NCBI GenBank assembly: GCA_028641055.1
Contig: CM054062.1
Span: 236,170,376-236,234,375, forward strand
Length of the DNA stretch: 64,000 nucleotides
Origin: Alopecurus myosuroides
Lineage: Eukaryota > Streptophyta > Magnoliopsida > Poales > Poaceae
Direction: 5' to 3'
Positions 34,001 through 43,397 of the stretch are shown here, one piece after another. A program made the translations under genes and the position numbers. How positions within the stretch are numbered: the first letter of the stretch is position 1; each line of letters begins with the position of its first letter. Below the pieces are notes generated by a model. It was given only the letters and a program-made list of their open reading frames with translations. It did not search any database and was not told the origin of the DNA.

Positions 34001-34251
34001 AAGGGGTGACCCGGTGGTCGAAAACCCCGGGTCACATGATCCACGAAACAGATTACCTCATCTTTGGTAGGGGTGGGCCGGGTCTCCTTACCCGGTACCC
34101 TCCATTGGATATTTTCCTGAGGAGGAAGAATTCCCAGTTCCACCAGCTCCTCCAACTTGGCCTTTGTGACCATAGACCGCGCCCAGTTGGCGGAAATGGT
34201 GTTGATGGCCTTGGCCTTGGCTGGGGTCTTCCCCTGTTTCTTGGGAGCCAT
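31085..34251 (-). CDS. Tat1 antisense multi-exon gene (putative gypsy-type 'Transposase_28'-like protein)
   Basis: Minus-strand gene starting MAPKKQGKTPAKAKAINTIS at 34251. Exon 1 (34251-33322) carries a globular domain with WRVPGKETRPTPTKDEVICF, GFRPPGHPFFRDILSHYGL, DIGPNSVLNISHFIVL and GGVSIQRRKN, the pattern of the Pfam family called putative gypsy type transposon (Transposase_28). Then come short exons with GT-AG borders: 33241-33160, and others near 33080-32960, 32875-32776, 32700-32645, 32560-32172 and 32033-31830. They encode an acidic, Lys-rich, nuclear-type linker and a coiled coil (LKTEQRLLAEIKRREILEDD). The last exon (about 31745-31085) has an in-frame TGA near 31628 and ends QEQDPEDRT. 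Role unknown; it is transcribed, if at all, opposite to gag. Confidence 0.7.
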
Positions 34252-35439
34252 ATGGCTGACCTGCTGAGTACAAGGTAAGAAGAAAGTTAAGACATGAAAG
34301 TTGCGAGCCGGCTAAGTATAGGCCGGACAACATTGAGGTATGAAAAGTTATGGGAGATCCGGGTGTTAGCATGCAGAGCAAAGTTTGAAAGTTTCCGGGT
34401 ATCAGGCATTGTGGTGAAATTTATGGGATCTAAATGATGAAGGAGCCTTTTGAATACAATGGACGGCGACTTAAGTTCCAGACGTGAATAAAAGTAACTG
34501 AAAAGGAATGGTCTAGCCGGGTGATTGATGCGAAGGCGGAAAATTTGGGTGGTTCGAGCCTAGATTGGAAGTTTTATTTTTGGATTTGTGGCAAGAATAA
34601 TGATTGTGGGTAGTAGGGGAGCGGATTGGAGCATGCGCTTTGTCCTTTGTGCGAGCTAGAAGAGTTTATGGGTATTCTAATTCGGCCTAGTCAAGAAATC
34701 CGAGGTGGGCCGATCTGGATCTAAACTGAGGAAAAAATCAAAGGTTGCGAGGGCAAATTGATAGGTGCGAAAGATTTACCGGAGGAGATCTGAGGGAAGC
34801 CTTGCGGAGGCAGATGGCGCAGGCTTGGTGTCCCTTCGCGGTTCTTGGTGGGCCGGATGAGGATTCGCCGGCGGATCTTGGCGGCGGCGCGGCGCGAATG
34901 GTGGCGGAACGTAATCTCCGGGCGATGGGTTCCGGTGACGAGCGCGGGATTTCCGTGGTGGCGCTCAGGGAGAAGGAGAGCTCAGAGGGAGAAAGGAATG
35001 GAATGGAGGAAATGAGCCGTTAGGGTTCGGGTCACTCCTAAGGGGCTTTTTTATAGTGCAAATGGATAAGCTCGGTTTGGTGAGTGGAAGCCGAGAATTG
35101 TGGGGGTAAACGGCTATTTATTTAAAGTTTCTGCGAGATGTGCGCCAAGTATTGAGCAAAGCATCCGGATAAAAGGAAGAAGGGGATTCGTCCCGTGATG
35201 ACGGGATTGGTTATCGAGCATAGGATCTTGGTATTATTATTATGGTTTGGACCCAGAAGTTTGAACCAAGGTGTTTGGAAGGAAAGCTGGGGTTATTACA
35301 TGGCCGCCAAGGAGCAAGGCCTAGCTGAATATCAAAACATCTTAACCCGATCTTCATATACCCGTATGATCGATATCTTTGCAGGGAATAGCAAGCGCTT
35401 CAAGGAGATCCGTGAAGCCCAGGCTATTCTGGGGACTAC
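34252..35439. other. Tat1 region between antisense gene and 3' LTR
   Basis: Would hold the antisense gene promoter and the plus-strand polypurine tract. No clear ORF on either strand is supported. Confidence 0.4.
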
Positions 35440-35917
35440 TGACAGGGGGATGCTAACCCGGTAGGCCAAGCTCCAAGGAATAACCCGGCTCAAGGGATGA
35501 TGTGCAGGATCCGGCTAAGGATAGGGAAACTTGTGAAGGCCCAAGCTTGTAGGCCCAATGACCCGGATTGTGGGTTACTGTAAAGGCAAGTTAGGGTTAG
35601 TGCGCCGTGTCCGGGTAGGATTCAGGATACGCCTTGTAGAACAAGCCAGGGGGTACGGGTGCTTTATAAACCGACCCCCGGATGTAGTTTAGACAGAGAT
35701 CTAAGAACCCTAGCAAGATCGCGTGATATCGAGTATCCAGTGTAAACCCTAATCGAATTATCGTATCGAGAGTAGAGATCCGGCGACTTCGATTGCCGGC
35801 TATCAGATCAAGTTGTACCATGTCTTCCCTTGAGCTAAACCCTCTCCCAAACGCCTGTGTCGACTTGCCCCAAGATCAGTTACCCCTGGTAACATCTGCC
35901 GTGATTATCCCACGACA
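35440..35917 (+). repeat. Tat1 3' LTR
   Basis: 478 bp, identical to the 5' LTR except one base. It is followed by the second GTCGT target copy at 35918-35922. Confidence 0.95.
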
Positions 35918-35922
35918 GTCGT

Positions 35923-38875
35923 CGTTTATCCGAGAAGAAGCAAACAAACAACGCACAGAACAAACAATCAATAACATGGCATAGTGCACAAACATGGGAT
36001 GATGCATGACCATTTAATTGATGCATCAAAATAAACTAGTTGACATGGTAACACAATTTAAATGGACCCATATGCAATTTGAGTTGCACATGAAAAGCCC
36101 ATGAATTATGGTTGAATTAATTGTTTTACAACTAAGCAACATGTGAAAGTGGATTAGCATGATGCATGGATGAGGAAAACAGCAAAATAACAACAATAGA
36201 ATCAATTGGAAATGAAATTTACCAAGTTTGGAAATTTGTTTATTCAGTTAAGAAATTTTGGTTACTTAAAGGTGTCACACAAGCATTTGTTGTTTTCATC
36301 AAGTTAAATTGTTCAAAACAGATAACAAAGTTCATATTTGATAAGAACACACAATTTTAGGTGGAATACATGTTTCACTTGTTGAAAAAGGATTTCAAAT
36401 AAATTGTTTAGGAATAAAACAAGTTTAAGCAAGAATTAAATGAATTTAATTCAAACATGAACTTATTTGAATTTTTATTTGTTCCAAACATTAAGTGAGA
36501 TTCATATTTGAAAAGTTTATGCTTTTATGGTTTGAAAACATATTTTATATGTCCCAAAAGAATTTAATTTGATCAAGTTATGAATTTAACAATTTTAAAT
36601 GATTTAAACAAGGTTTAAATTATTTAACCAATTTTAATTATTCAAAACATGAAACAAAGTTTATATTTGGATAGGTGGTTTAATTTTGCATGGAAAATAT
36701 ATTTCATTTGTTGAAATTGGATTTAAAATGAGCAAGTTATTATTTTGGCAATTTTAAATGCATTAAACAAGAAACAGTTGTTTTCAGCAATTTAAATTAT
36801 TCAAAACAGCAAACAAAATTTATATTTGGAAAGTACATGAAAATTTGATTGGAAAACATATTTAGTTTGTGGAATTTGGAATTTTTATGCCCAAGTTATG
36901 ATTTTTGCAAGTTTAAGTGAATTTAACAAGTTTTCAAATATTGCACCAATTTAAAATATTCAAAACAGTAAACAAATTTTATATTTGGATAGAAAATTTA
37001 ATTTGGGACAGAAAACATATTTAAAAAGTTGGATTTGGAGTTAAGATGAATTAGTTATGCATTTTACAAGATTTGGTGCAAATCTGCCATTTTTAATTCA
37101 CTAGGGACTTAGAAAAAAAATTACAGGGACCTAGAATTAAACTGCAGGGACTTGTGTGTGATTTCCTGGAAGTTTCGGTATCAAAACAAATGGGAAAAAA
37201 AGATGGGTTTTATTGCGGGAGGGGGGACTCGAACCCAAGCCCTCCCGCTGCGCGCGCTGGGGTGCTAACCAGTGGGGTGGATGTTCGGATGGTGATAGGA
37301 AGGGGCAGTGGGGGGTATGAGCTGTGGTGCGTTGTTTTTAACTGAACTTAACTGAACGTGATCGCTCATGTACCTCGACAGAACAACGGCCAGCGACGGC
37401 AGCGGCTCGCCGTGGTGTTCCGCGGGGGCGCCGTGCGGGCGTGGACGTGCAGTGCGGCGTGGGGTGCGGTGTGATGCGGGAGAGAGAGGAGGTGAGGGAG
37501 GGGCCGATGCTGCTCACCTCGAGGGCCAGATGGAGGAGGCGCAGGATCGGGGCGGACAGGTGCAGCGGCCGGCGGCGGCGCCTCGGGCACCCTCCCGTCT
37601 CCGCGCCTTCACCAAACCCGACGAGGACCTCGCCCTGGTTCCATTCCCAACGACGGCGAAGCCCCGAGGTGACCGTGGCAGGGGGCGGCAGCGAGCTTAC
37701 TGCCCTCTGTATCTCTCTCGTGCAGGTTTCAGGGTTCAGAGACTGAGGAGATGGGGGGAAGCAAGGAGAGATGGCGGCGCTAGCTGGGGAATGAGGAGGG
37801 GTAGGGCGAGCAGAGGGGGGAGGTTGGTGTTTTATGGGGAGAGGAGCTAGGTACGGCAGGCAATCGGAGAGGGGAGGCGAGGGTCGCACGGTGGTGCTGC
37901 AGTCGTACTGCTGACGACACTCGAGGAGGAAGACGACAAGCAACGAAGGGGTACGGGCCAAAAGAGGGGAGTGGGCTTAGGGAAACTAGGTGGGCTGGGG
38001 AAAAACTGTGGGTGTGGGGCTGGCCTGCCTCAGCTCACCTCTCTCTTTTTATTTTAATTTCTTTCCTTATTTTTTTTGTAAAGGATGAAAGAGAGGGAGG
38101 GATAGAAATAGGATTTGAGGGGGTTTATTTTATGAAATATTTTTATTACTTTTCAAAACAGAAATGTCAAGGCAAGGCATTGATTTCAAAACTTTGAGAT
38201 ATTAATTGGATTTTTAAATTGTGATTTGAATTTCCATTAGTATTCATAAAGAATGATTTTTAAACAATTTATTTCAATAACCCCAAACAATTTATGAGGC
38301 CTTATTAAATCAATTATTTGCAAGAATTTGAATTTTAAACCCACAATTTGACCATGCCCATTATGATTGGTTTTGAAATGAATTTGAATGCAATTTGAAT
38401 GAATTTTGAATATTAAGTGAAATATTGAAAGCAATAATTTAATTAGTTTGAAACTTAGTTTAATGGAAACAAATGATGGAGTGTTTTGGTCACTTTCATA
38501 ATTTTCAAAAGATTTGATGTTTTGGAAATTAATTGAATTTGAAAAGGATTTGGTATTAAATGAATTTTTTTTGTTAGAAACAAAACAACAGTTTGGAATC
38601 ACCACTTTTATGGAAACAAATGATTGTTTTGATTTGAATTATCATTTTGGAAATTGTAACATCACAAGTATGAAACAAAGGTTTGAAATTTGGTTTGAAA
38701 TTCAAATAGAAAACAAAGGAAAACAAAGGAAAACAGTTGGAAAACAAATGAAAACAGAGGAAAACAAATGGAAAACAAGCAAAACAAATGCAATGAACAT
38801 GATGCCATGATGCAAAACATAAAATAACAGAGAGCAAACATTCTAATGGCTATTTTTCATACTTGGGATGTTACA
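35923..38875 (-). mobile_element. LTR A, 5' part (minus orientation), right of Tat1
   Basis: On the minus strand it starts TGTAACATCCCAAGTATG at 38875 and matches LTR B from 43398 over its whole length. It includes AT-rich arrays rich in TTTGAATA-like words, a GC-rich block (37.37-37.85 kb) and a tRNA-like segment. No polypurine tract precedes it, so it is not a 3' LTR of a complete element in this orientation. Open frames in the GC-rich block are not supported as genes. Confidence 0.85.
37213..37276 (-). other. tRNA-like segment within LTR A
   Basis: Minus strand carries D-arm-like TGGTTAGCACCCC, then a hairpin GCGGGAGGG…CCTCCCGC with the B box GGTTCGAGTCC (37235-37225) in its loop. No 5' acceptor strand is seen, so it is not a tRNA gene; probably a captured tRNA or SINE piece. 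Confidence 0.55.
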
Positions 38876-40907
38876 GTACTGAAGAGTGGCCAAAACAAAA
38901 CCTCGGATGCGGTCAGACCAGAAATTACTCGCGTGAGGGTTGGAGCTGCTAGACTCATGAACAATACGATTGTTCACCTAGTGACCCTCACATGCCCATC
39001 AGGCTCAACAACTGCATGGATAGCAAAAGTGTCAAAACACAAGAAACAATATACAAAAAAGCACTCGGGGGCTCGCGGGACTTACAGAGCATGCCCTTTG
39101 CAACGCTCGCCAGCTCCTCCATCACAAATTGCTCGCGATCCGCAACAAGTTTCTGCTTTGACTTAGCAACATCCGCCATGCCTCGCAGAGCCTTGCGCTT
39201 ACGCTCGCCATCCACGACACGGTCACGGAGTGAAGCGAACATATTGGCAGCCGCAACCAACGGCTCAGTCTAAGGAGCGGCTCCACTCGATGAACCTCCG
39301 CTGGAGCCCAACCTGGAAACAACAGCAAAGCTTCAGAGATAATATCATACCCCACTCGACGATGTACCACACAAAATCTTCGAGTGCTCGGGGGCTACTC
39401 TCATCGGGAGAATACAAAGTAAGCCGTGATAACAAAACGCTGAAACTTTCAAAGCATCTCGATTGATAAAACAAAGTACGGGAATGCATCCCAAGGTTCA
39501 TTACACACAAAAGCATACAGAAACGGCGATCAACCTAAGGAACTTCGGAGGTAGTTCCACTCGCAGCAGACTTTCCATTACGGCCGCGGGAAACTACCTC
39601 AGAGAGCGTCTTCGCAAGTCTCCCCGCATGGTCGCCAAAAGGACGAAGTGCTACCTTTTTGCCCAGCGAGTCTCGAGGGAGCTCCGAGAACACCTTCTCC
39701 AGGTCACCCGAGACGCCGTGCGCCACGGCAAACTGGATAGCCATCTTGGCTTCGCACTCGGTCTGCGCAAGGGAGTACTCCTGAAGGGGATCATCCTCGC
39801 CCAAGAAAACTTGCAGGAGGCCACCAAGCGTCGGAGGAACTGGCACGTCCACGAGCAGGTGTTGGTGCAGCTGCTTCAGCACTCGGGCAACATTGCGGAT
39901 AAGGGAGCAAGCTTTGTTCCCATGTTCCTGCAGCTGAGCGCACACATCCGTGAGAGTGTCGAGCCGGACCGCTCCAGGCAGCTCCAGCCAAAATCCGATG
40001 GCACCTAGACAAAGACAAAGCGGATGAACATCAGAAGAAAGACGAGCCGCGGTCAAAAGATATTCAGGCGAGAATCACCGGCTAGAGTCTGGGCCAAGGG
40101 ACGGAGGACGCCGACGAAATCGCTGTCATGCTTCACACTCGCCTCCTCCAGCTGCCTCAAGACGTCCCGGGCTCCCGCGAGACTGTCAGCCGACTGCTTG
40201 CGCGTGGATTCCAACTCCTTTCGAGTAGACTCCAGCTCGTTCTCAAGGTCCTTCACCCGAGAGGTAACCTCAGCTTTCTCTAACTTCAGGCGACTAACCT
40301 GATCTGCAGTATAGAGGGCGCGATTAAAATAACAGTCGCGACCAGGAAGAAAGGGAACTAGGGAAAAAGACGTATGTGTGCCAGCTTACTTTGGAGGGTG
40401 AGGCCGTCCTGGACGAGCTGGTCGCGTTCTCCCGAGGAGAAGCACAATCCGCCTCAGCCGAAAGAAGCCGATGCCCAAAGGCAGCTAGGGAGTCAAGAAC
40501 GGCCTACAAAAATTCCGAGCAGAGTTAAAGGGACATCACTTGAGGCTATACACGACTATACACAGTCAAGTACAGCCTCAGGGGCTACTCCCATTGGGAG
40601 CACTGTCGTGCACCCGATGAAAACCAAAATCAAGAAATAGACAAGAAAAGAGAGTCTCGACTTGAGTCCATAGCCAATTGCGAGAAATTGACTATAGACT
40701 CGGGGGTTACTCCCATCGGGACCACTGCCGTGCACCCAATAAAACAAAAAGAGCAAGACAAGACGCAAGAAAAAGAAGAACACTTTACCTTGCCCTGAGC
40801 GGTGGACAGGGGATCGGCGGAGCCGCCCAAGATCTCTCTGCTCGCTAACGCCCCGACATCTCCAACCCGTCCACCCATGAAGCCAGGCATCCCGTACTCG
40901 GGAACGT
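38876..40907 (-). pseudogene. Tat3: remnant of a Tat-type antisense gene (C-terminal half)
   Basis: Minus-strand exons with GT-AG borders. A first piece reads VPEYGMPGFMGGRVGDVGAL (40.9-40.79 kb), then AAFGHRLLSAEADCASPREN (about 40.5-40.39 kb), a coiled coil KDLENELESTRKELESTRKQ (about 40.3-40.07 kb), and a C-terminal domain QEHGNKACSLIRNVARVLKQ…GDLEKVFSELPRDSLGKKVA ending at 39541. A further fragment (FASLRDRVVDGERKRKALRG) lies at 39.0-39.26 kb. The N-terminal Transposase_28-like part is lost to the SIRE-like insertion at 40908. Plus-strand text of the type CTCGGGGGCTACTCCCATC recurs in introns. Confidence 0.7.
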
Positions 40908-42340
40908 TGAAAGTAAAGTATAGGCACCCAGAGGGGGGGGTGAATAGGTGCTACGACCAATTTTAATTTTTCTTAAAGTTTAGGCTTGACAAGAAGGTAA
41001 ATTATCTAGATAGTGCAACTAGTGGTGAATTTACCTATATGACTAAGCAAGCAATTAATGCAACAAGTACGAGTAAGTAAAGAGAGGGGGGAACGAGGTA
41101 ACCGATGGAAGCACACGGAGACACGATGTATTTCTGAGTTCCTCCTTTTTAGGGGAGTACGTCTCGTTGGAGGGGTGTGAGCTCGCCACAAAGGCCTACT
41201 CAACGCCACTAAGGCCTCACCCTATTCTCCGATGAACTTCGCCACAAAGGCCTAGTTCACCTTCCACTATAGAACCCCTTTTAGGCGGGGATCAAATCCT
41301 TTACAAATGACTTGGGGCACACACCCACAACTAAATTGGGGGCTCCCAACTCTTCTTGAATCACCAACAAGTATCAAGATGCCTAGGTTCTCCACAAGAG
41401 GAAACCCTAGGCTAGATCCCTCAAGCTAGAGAGGGGGAAATGAAGAACGGCTCGGTGAAGATGTAGATCGGGGCCTTCTCCTTCAATCCTCCAAAGATCT
41501 TCAAGATTGGGTGGAGGGATTGGGAGTAATGAGAGATTTGGTGAGTTCTTAAATGCTCATAAATGCTAAGGGGAAGAACTAGATCTTGAGGAAGAGGAGG
41601 AGGGGTATTTATAGCCCCTCCTCACAACTAGTCGTTGTGCAGGAAAAGAGGGACCGGAATATCCGGTTCAAGTTTGAACCGGAATATCCGGTCAGCTTGC
41701 TCCACGCAGACCTGTAGATCTGAACCGGATTATCCGGTCCTCCGGAATAATCCGGTTCCAATAATCCGGTTCACTCCAGTACCTCCAAGCTTCGAGTCCT
41801 TAGAAGTTTTGCGCAGCACCCGGAATATCCGGTCCAGGACGAATAATCCAGACCAAATAATCCGGTTGACTCCAGAATGCGAAACTTCCAGTCCTTAGCC
41901 ATTTTCGTGCAACTTCATGAGCAACCGGAATATCCGGTCCGGGATGAATAATCCAGACCAAATAATCCGGTTGACTCCAGTACGCGAAACTTCCAGTCCT
42001 TAGCCATTTTCGCGCAACTTCATGAGCAACCGGAATATCCGGTCCGGGATGAATAATCCGGACCAAATAATCCGGTTGACTCCAGTACGCGAAACTTCCA
42101 GTCCTTAGCCATTTTTGCGCTCCTTCATCAGCAACCGGAATATCCGGTCCGATATGAAATATCCGGTCCGAATAATCCGGTTGGGTTCTGTCCCAAAACT
42201 CTCAGGCCAATCTTCACTGACTTTTCGGTGATTGATGCCGATGTTAAGTATAACACCTGCACGCTAAACACCTCGATAAATAATGTACTTAGTATTATTA
42301 ACTAACACACAAAACACTGGGAAACCGAAATGCACTTTCA
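40908..42340 (-). mobile_element. LTR of a SIRE-like Copia element (minus orientation)
   Basis: 1433 bp with ends TGAAAGT…ACTTTCA on both readings. The minus-strand polypurine tract AAAAAGGGGGAGAT directly precedes it (42354-42341), so this is the 3' LTR of a minus-strand element. Such GGGGGAGAT tracts are typical of SIRE/Maximus-type Copia. It interrupts the Tat3 antisense ORF. Confidence 0.75.
41640..42190. repeat. 105-bp tandem repeats with palindromic CCGGAATATCCGG motifs
   Basis: Unit starts at 41816, 41921, 42026 and 42131 (exact 105-bp period), the last partial. Each carries CCGGAATATCCGGTCC and AATAATCCGGTTGACTCCAG. Further CCGGAATATCCGGT and CCGGATTATCCGG palindromes extend left to about 41650. 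Confidence 0.9.
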
Positions 42341-43397
42341 ATCTCCCCCTTTTTGGTGTTAGATGACAATACTAAGATTTGCAATAAAACCTTGACAAGA
42401 GCATGTTTGGAACAAGATGGAAACGTCTCCCCTTTCTCTATGCATATCTTTTGTTTTCCTCAAATGCAAATAGATGCAATGATGTATGGGGAGAAATTTC
42501 CAACAAGTAGCAAACATGACAAAGAACTAATATCACCAATATGTTGAGAGTAAGATAGAAGTATATACCTTGTGCGAACATAATATATCCAAGAATAACG
42601 ACGCACAACAATAGATAATATCCTCAACATATGCGATAGATAACCATAAAACCACTAACATAGATAATCCACGATAATATCCAGATGACCAACATAGTCT
42701 CACACAGTAGCACACATAGTTTAAACGAGACAATAAATGACATAAGTTCACGAAAACGAAGATACTAAAATGGACACAAGCTCTCAAAGAATGATAAAAG
42801 CAAATGCTTGTGCCCGAACCCATGCAAATCCCGTAGTCTAATAGCTACTTCTCCCCCTTTGGCATCGAGACACCAAAAAGGAGGGGAAATAGCTAAACTA
42901 ACGTCCCAGACACGGTCTAAGCATCAAAGTGCTCAGAAGACTCGCCAGCAGACTTCTCGGACTCTCCCTCGGCCTCGTGCTCAGCATCAGACGCCTCATC
43001 CTCATCCTCCTCATCATCACAAGCTCCAGAAGTAGTAGCCTGAGTAGAACGGAGAGCCGCCTCAATGCTCGCCCAGGGAGTGCTATCCTCAGCAGACCAA
43101 GCAGAGTAAGACTGAGCAGTGAGAGGAGCAGGTACATCACCAGTGGCACCACTCACGTGGTGCAGAATCTGTCTCTGTGCGCTAGCCATGGCGGTGTCTC
43201 GGCGATAAGCCCTGTACTGCTCCTCGTGGATGTCCACCTTCATGCAGAGCACATTACGCTGGAACCAGGAGAGCTTCCTGACATGGCGCAAAGTGCTAAC
43301 ATCAGGAATGGGCGCAGAGTGAGAACCAGTAGAGGGACATCCCATAGAGGAACCACCCTCAAAAGAAGCATCCTGAGAAGCAGCAGCAGTCTTCTTC
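42341..43397 (-). pseudogene. SIRE-like element internal 3' region with truncated acidic ORF
   Basis: 42341-42910 is non-coding. 43397-42917 (minus) encodes a frame with LRHVRKLSWFQRNVLCMKVD, EEQYRAYRRDTAMASAQRQI and a strongly acidic C-terminus (DDEEDEDEASDAEHEAEGES) ending HFDA. It is cut at its N-terminal side by LTR B. It sits where SIRE-type elements carry an extra ORF after pol, but I do not recognise its domain. Confidence 0.55.

Larger units (their letters stand above)
25940..35917 (+). mobile_element. Tat1: young non-autonomous Tat-like Gypsy element, 9978 bp
   Basis: Bounded by two 478-bp LTRs (25940-26417, 35440-35917; TGACAGG...ACGACA) that differ at a single base (25950 G / 35450 A), with a perfect GTCGT target duplication (25935-25939, 35918-35922). 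Contents in order: tRNA-Lys primer site, gag, damaged protease joined to an RT stub, a non-coding stretch, an antisense multi-exon gene and the 3' LTR. RT, RNase H and integrase are absent, so it would need proteins from an autonomous relative. It lies inside LTR A. Confidence 0.95.

Noticed and set aside
37338..37961. Open frames of up to 207 codons in the GC-rich block of LTR A
   Set aside because: The same block in LTR B (44.2-44.9 kb) does not keep these frames consistently; low-complexity translations only.
24208..38875. LTR A and LTR B as the two ends of one element
   Set aside because: They are in opposite orientation and enclose unrelated elements; LTRs of one insertion must be direct repeats.
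41640..42190. CRISPR-like array
   Set aside because: Repeats are contiguous 105-bp tandem units inside an LTR in a plant genome; no spacer/repeat alternation and no cas genes.
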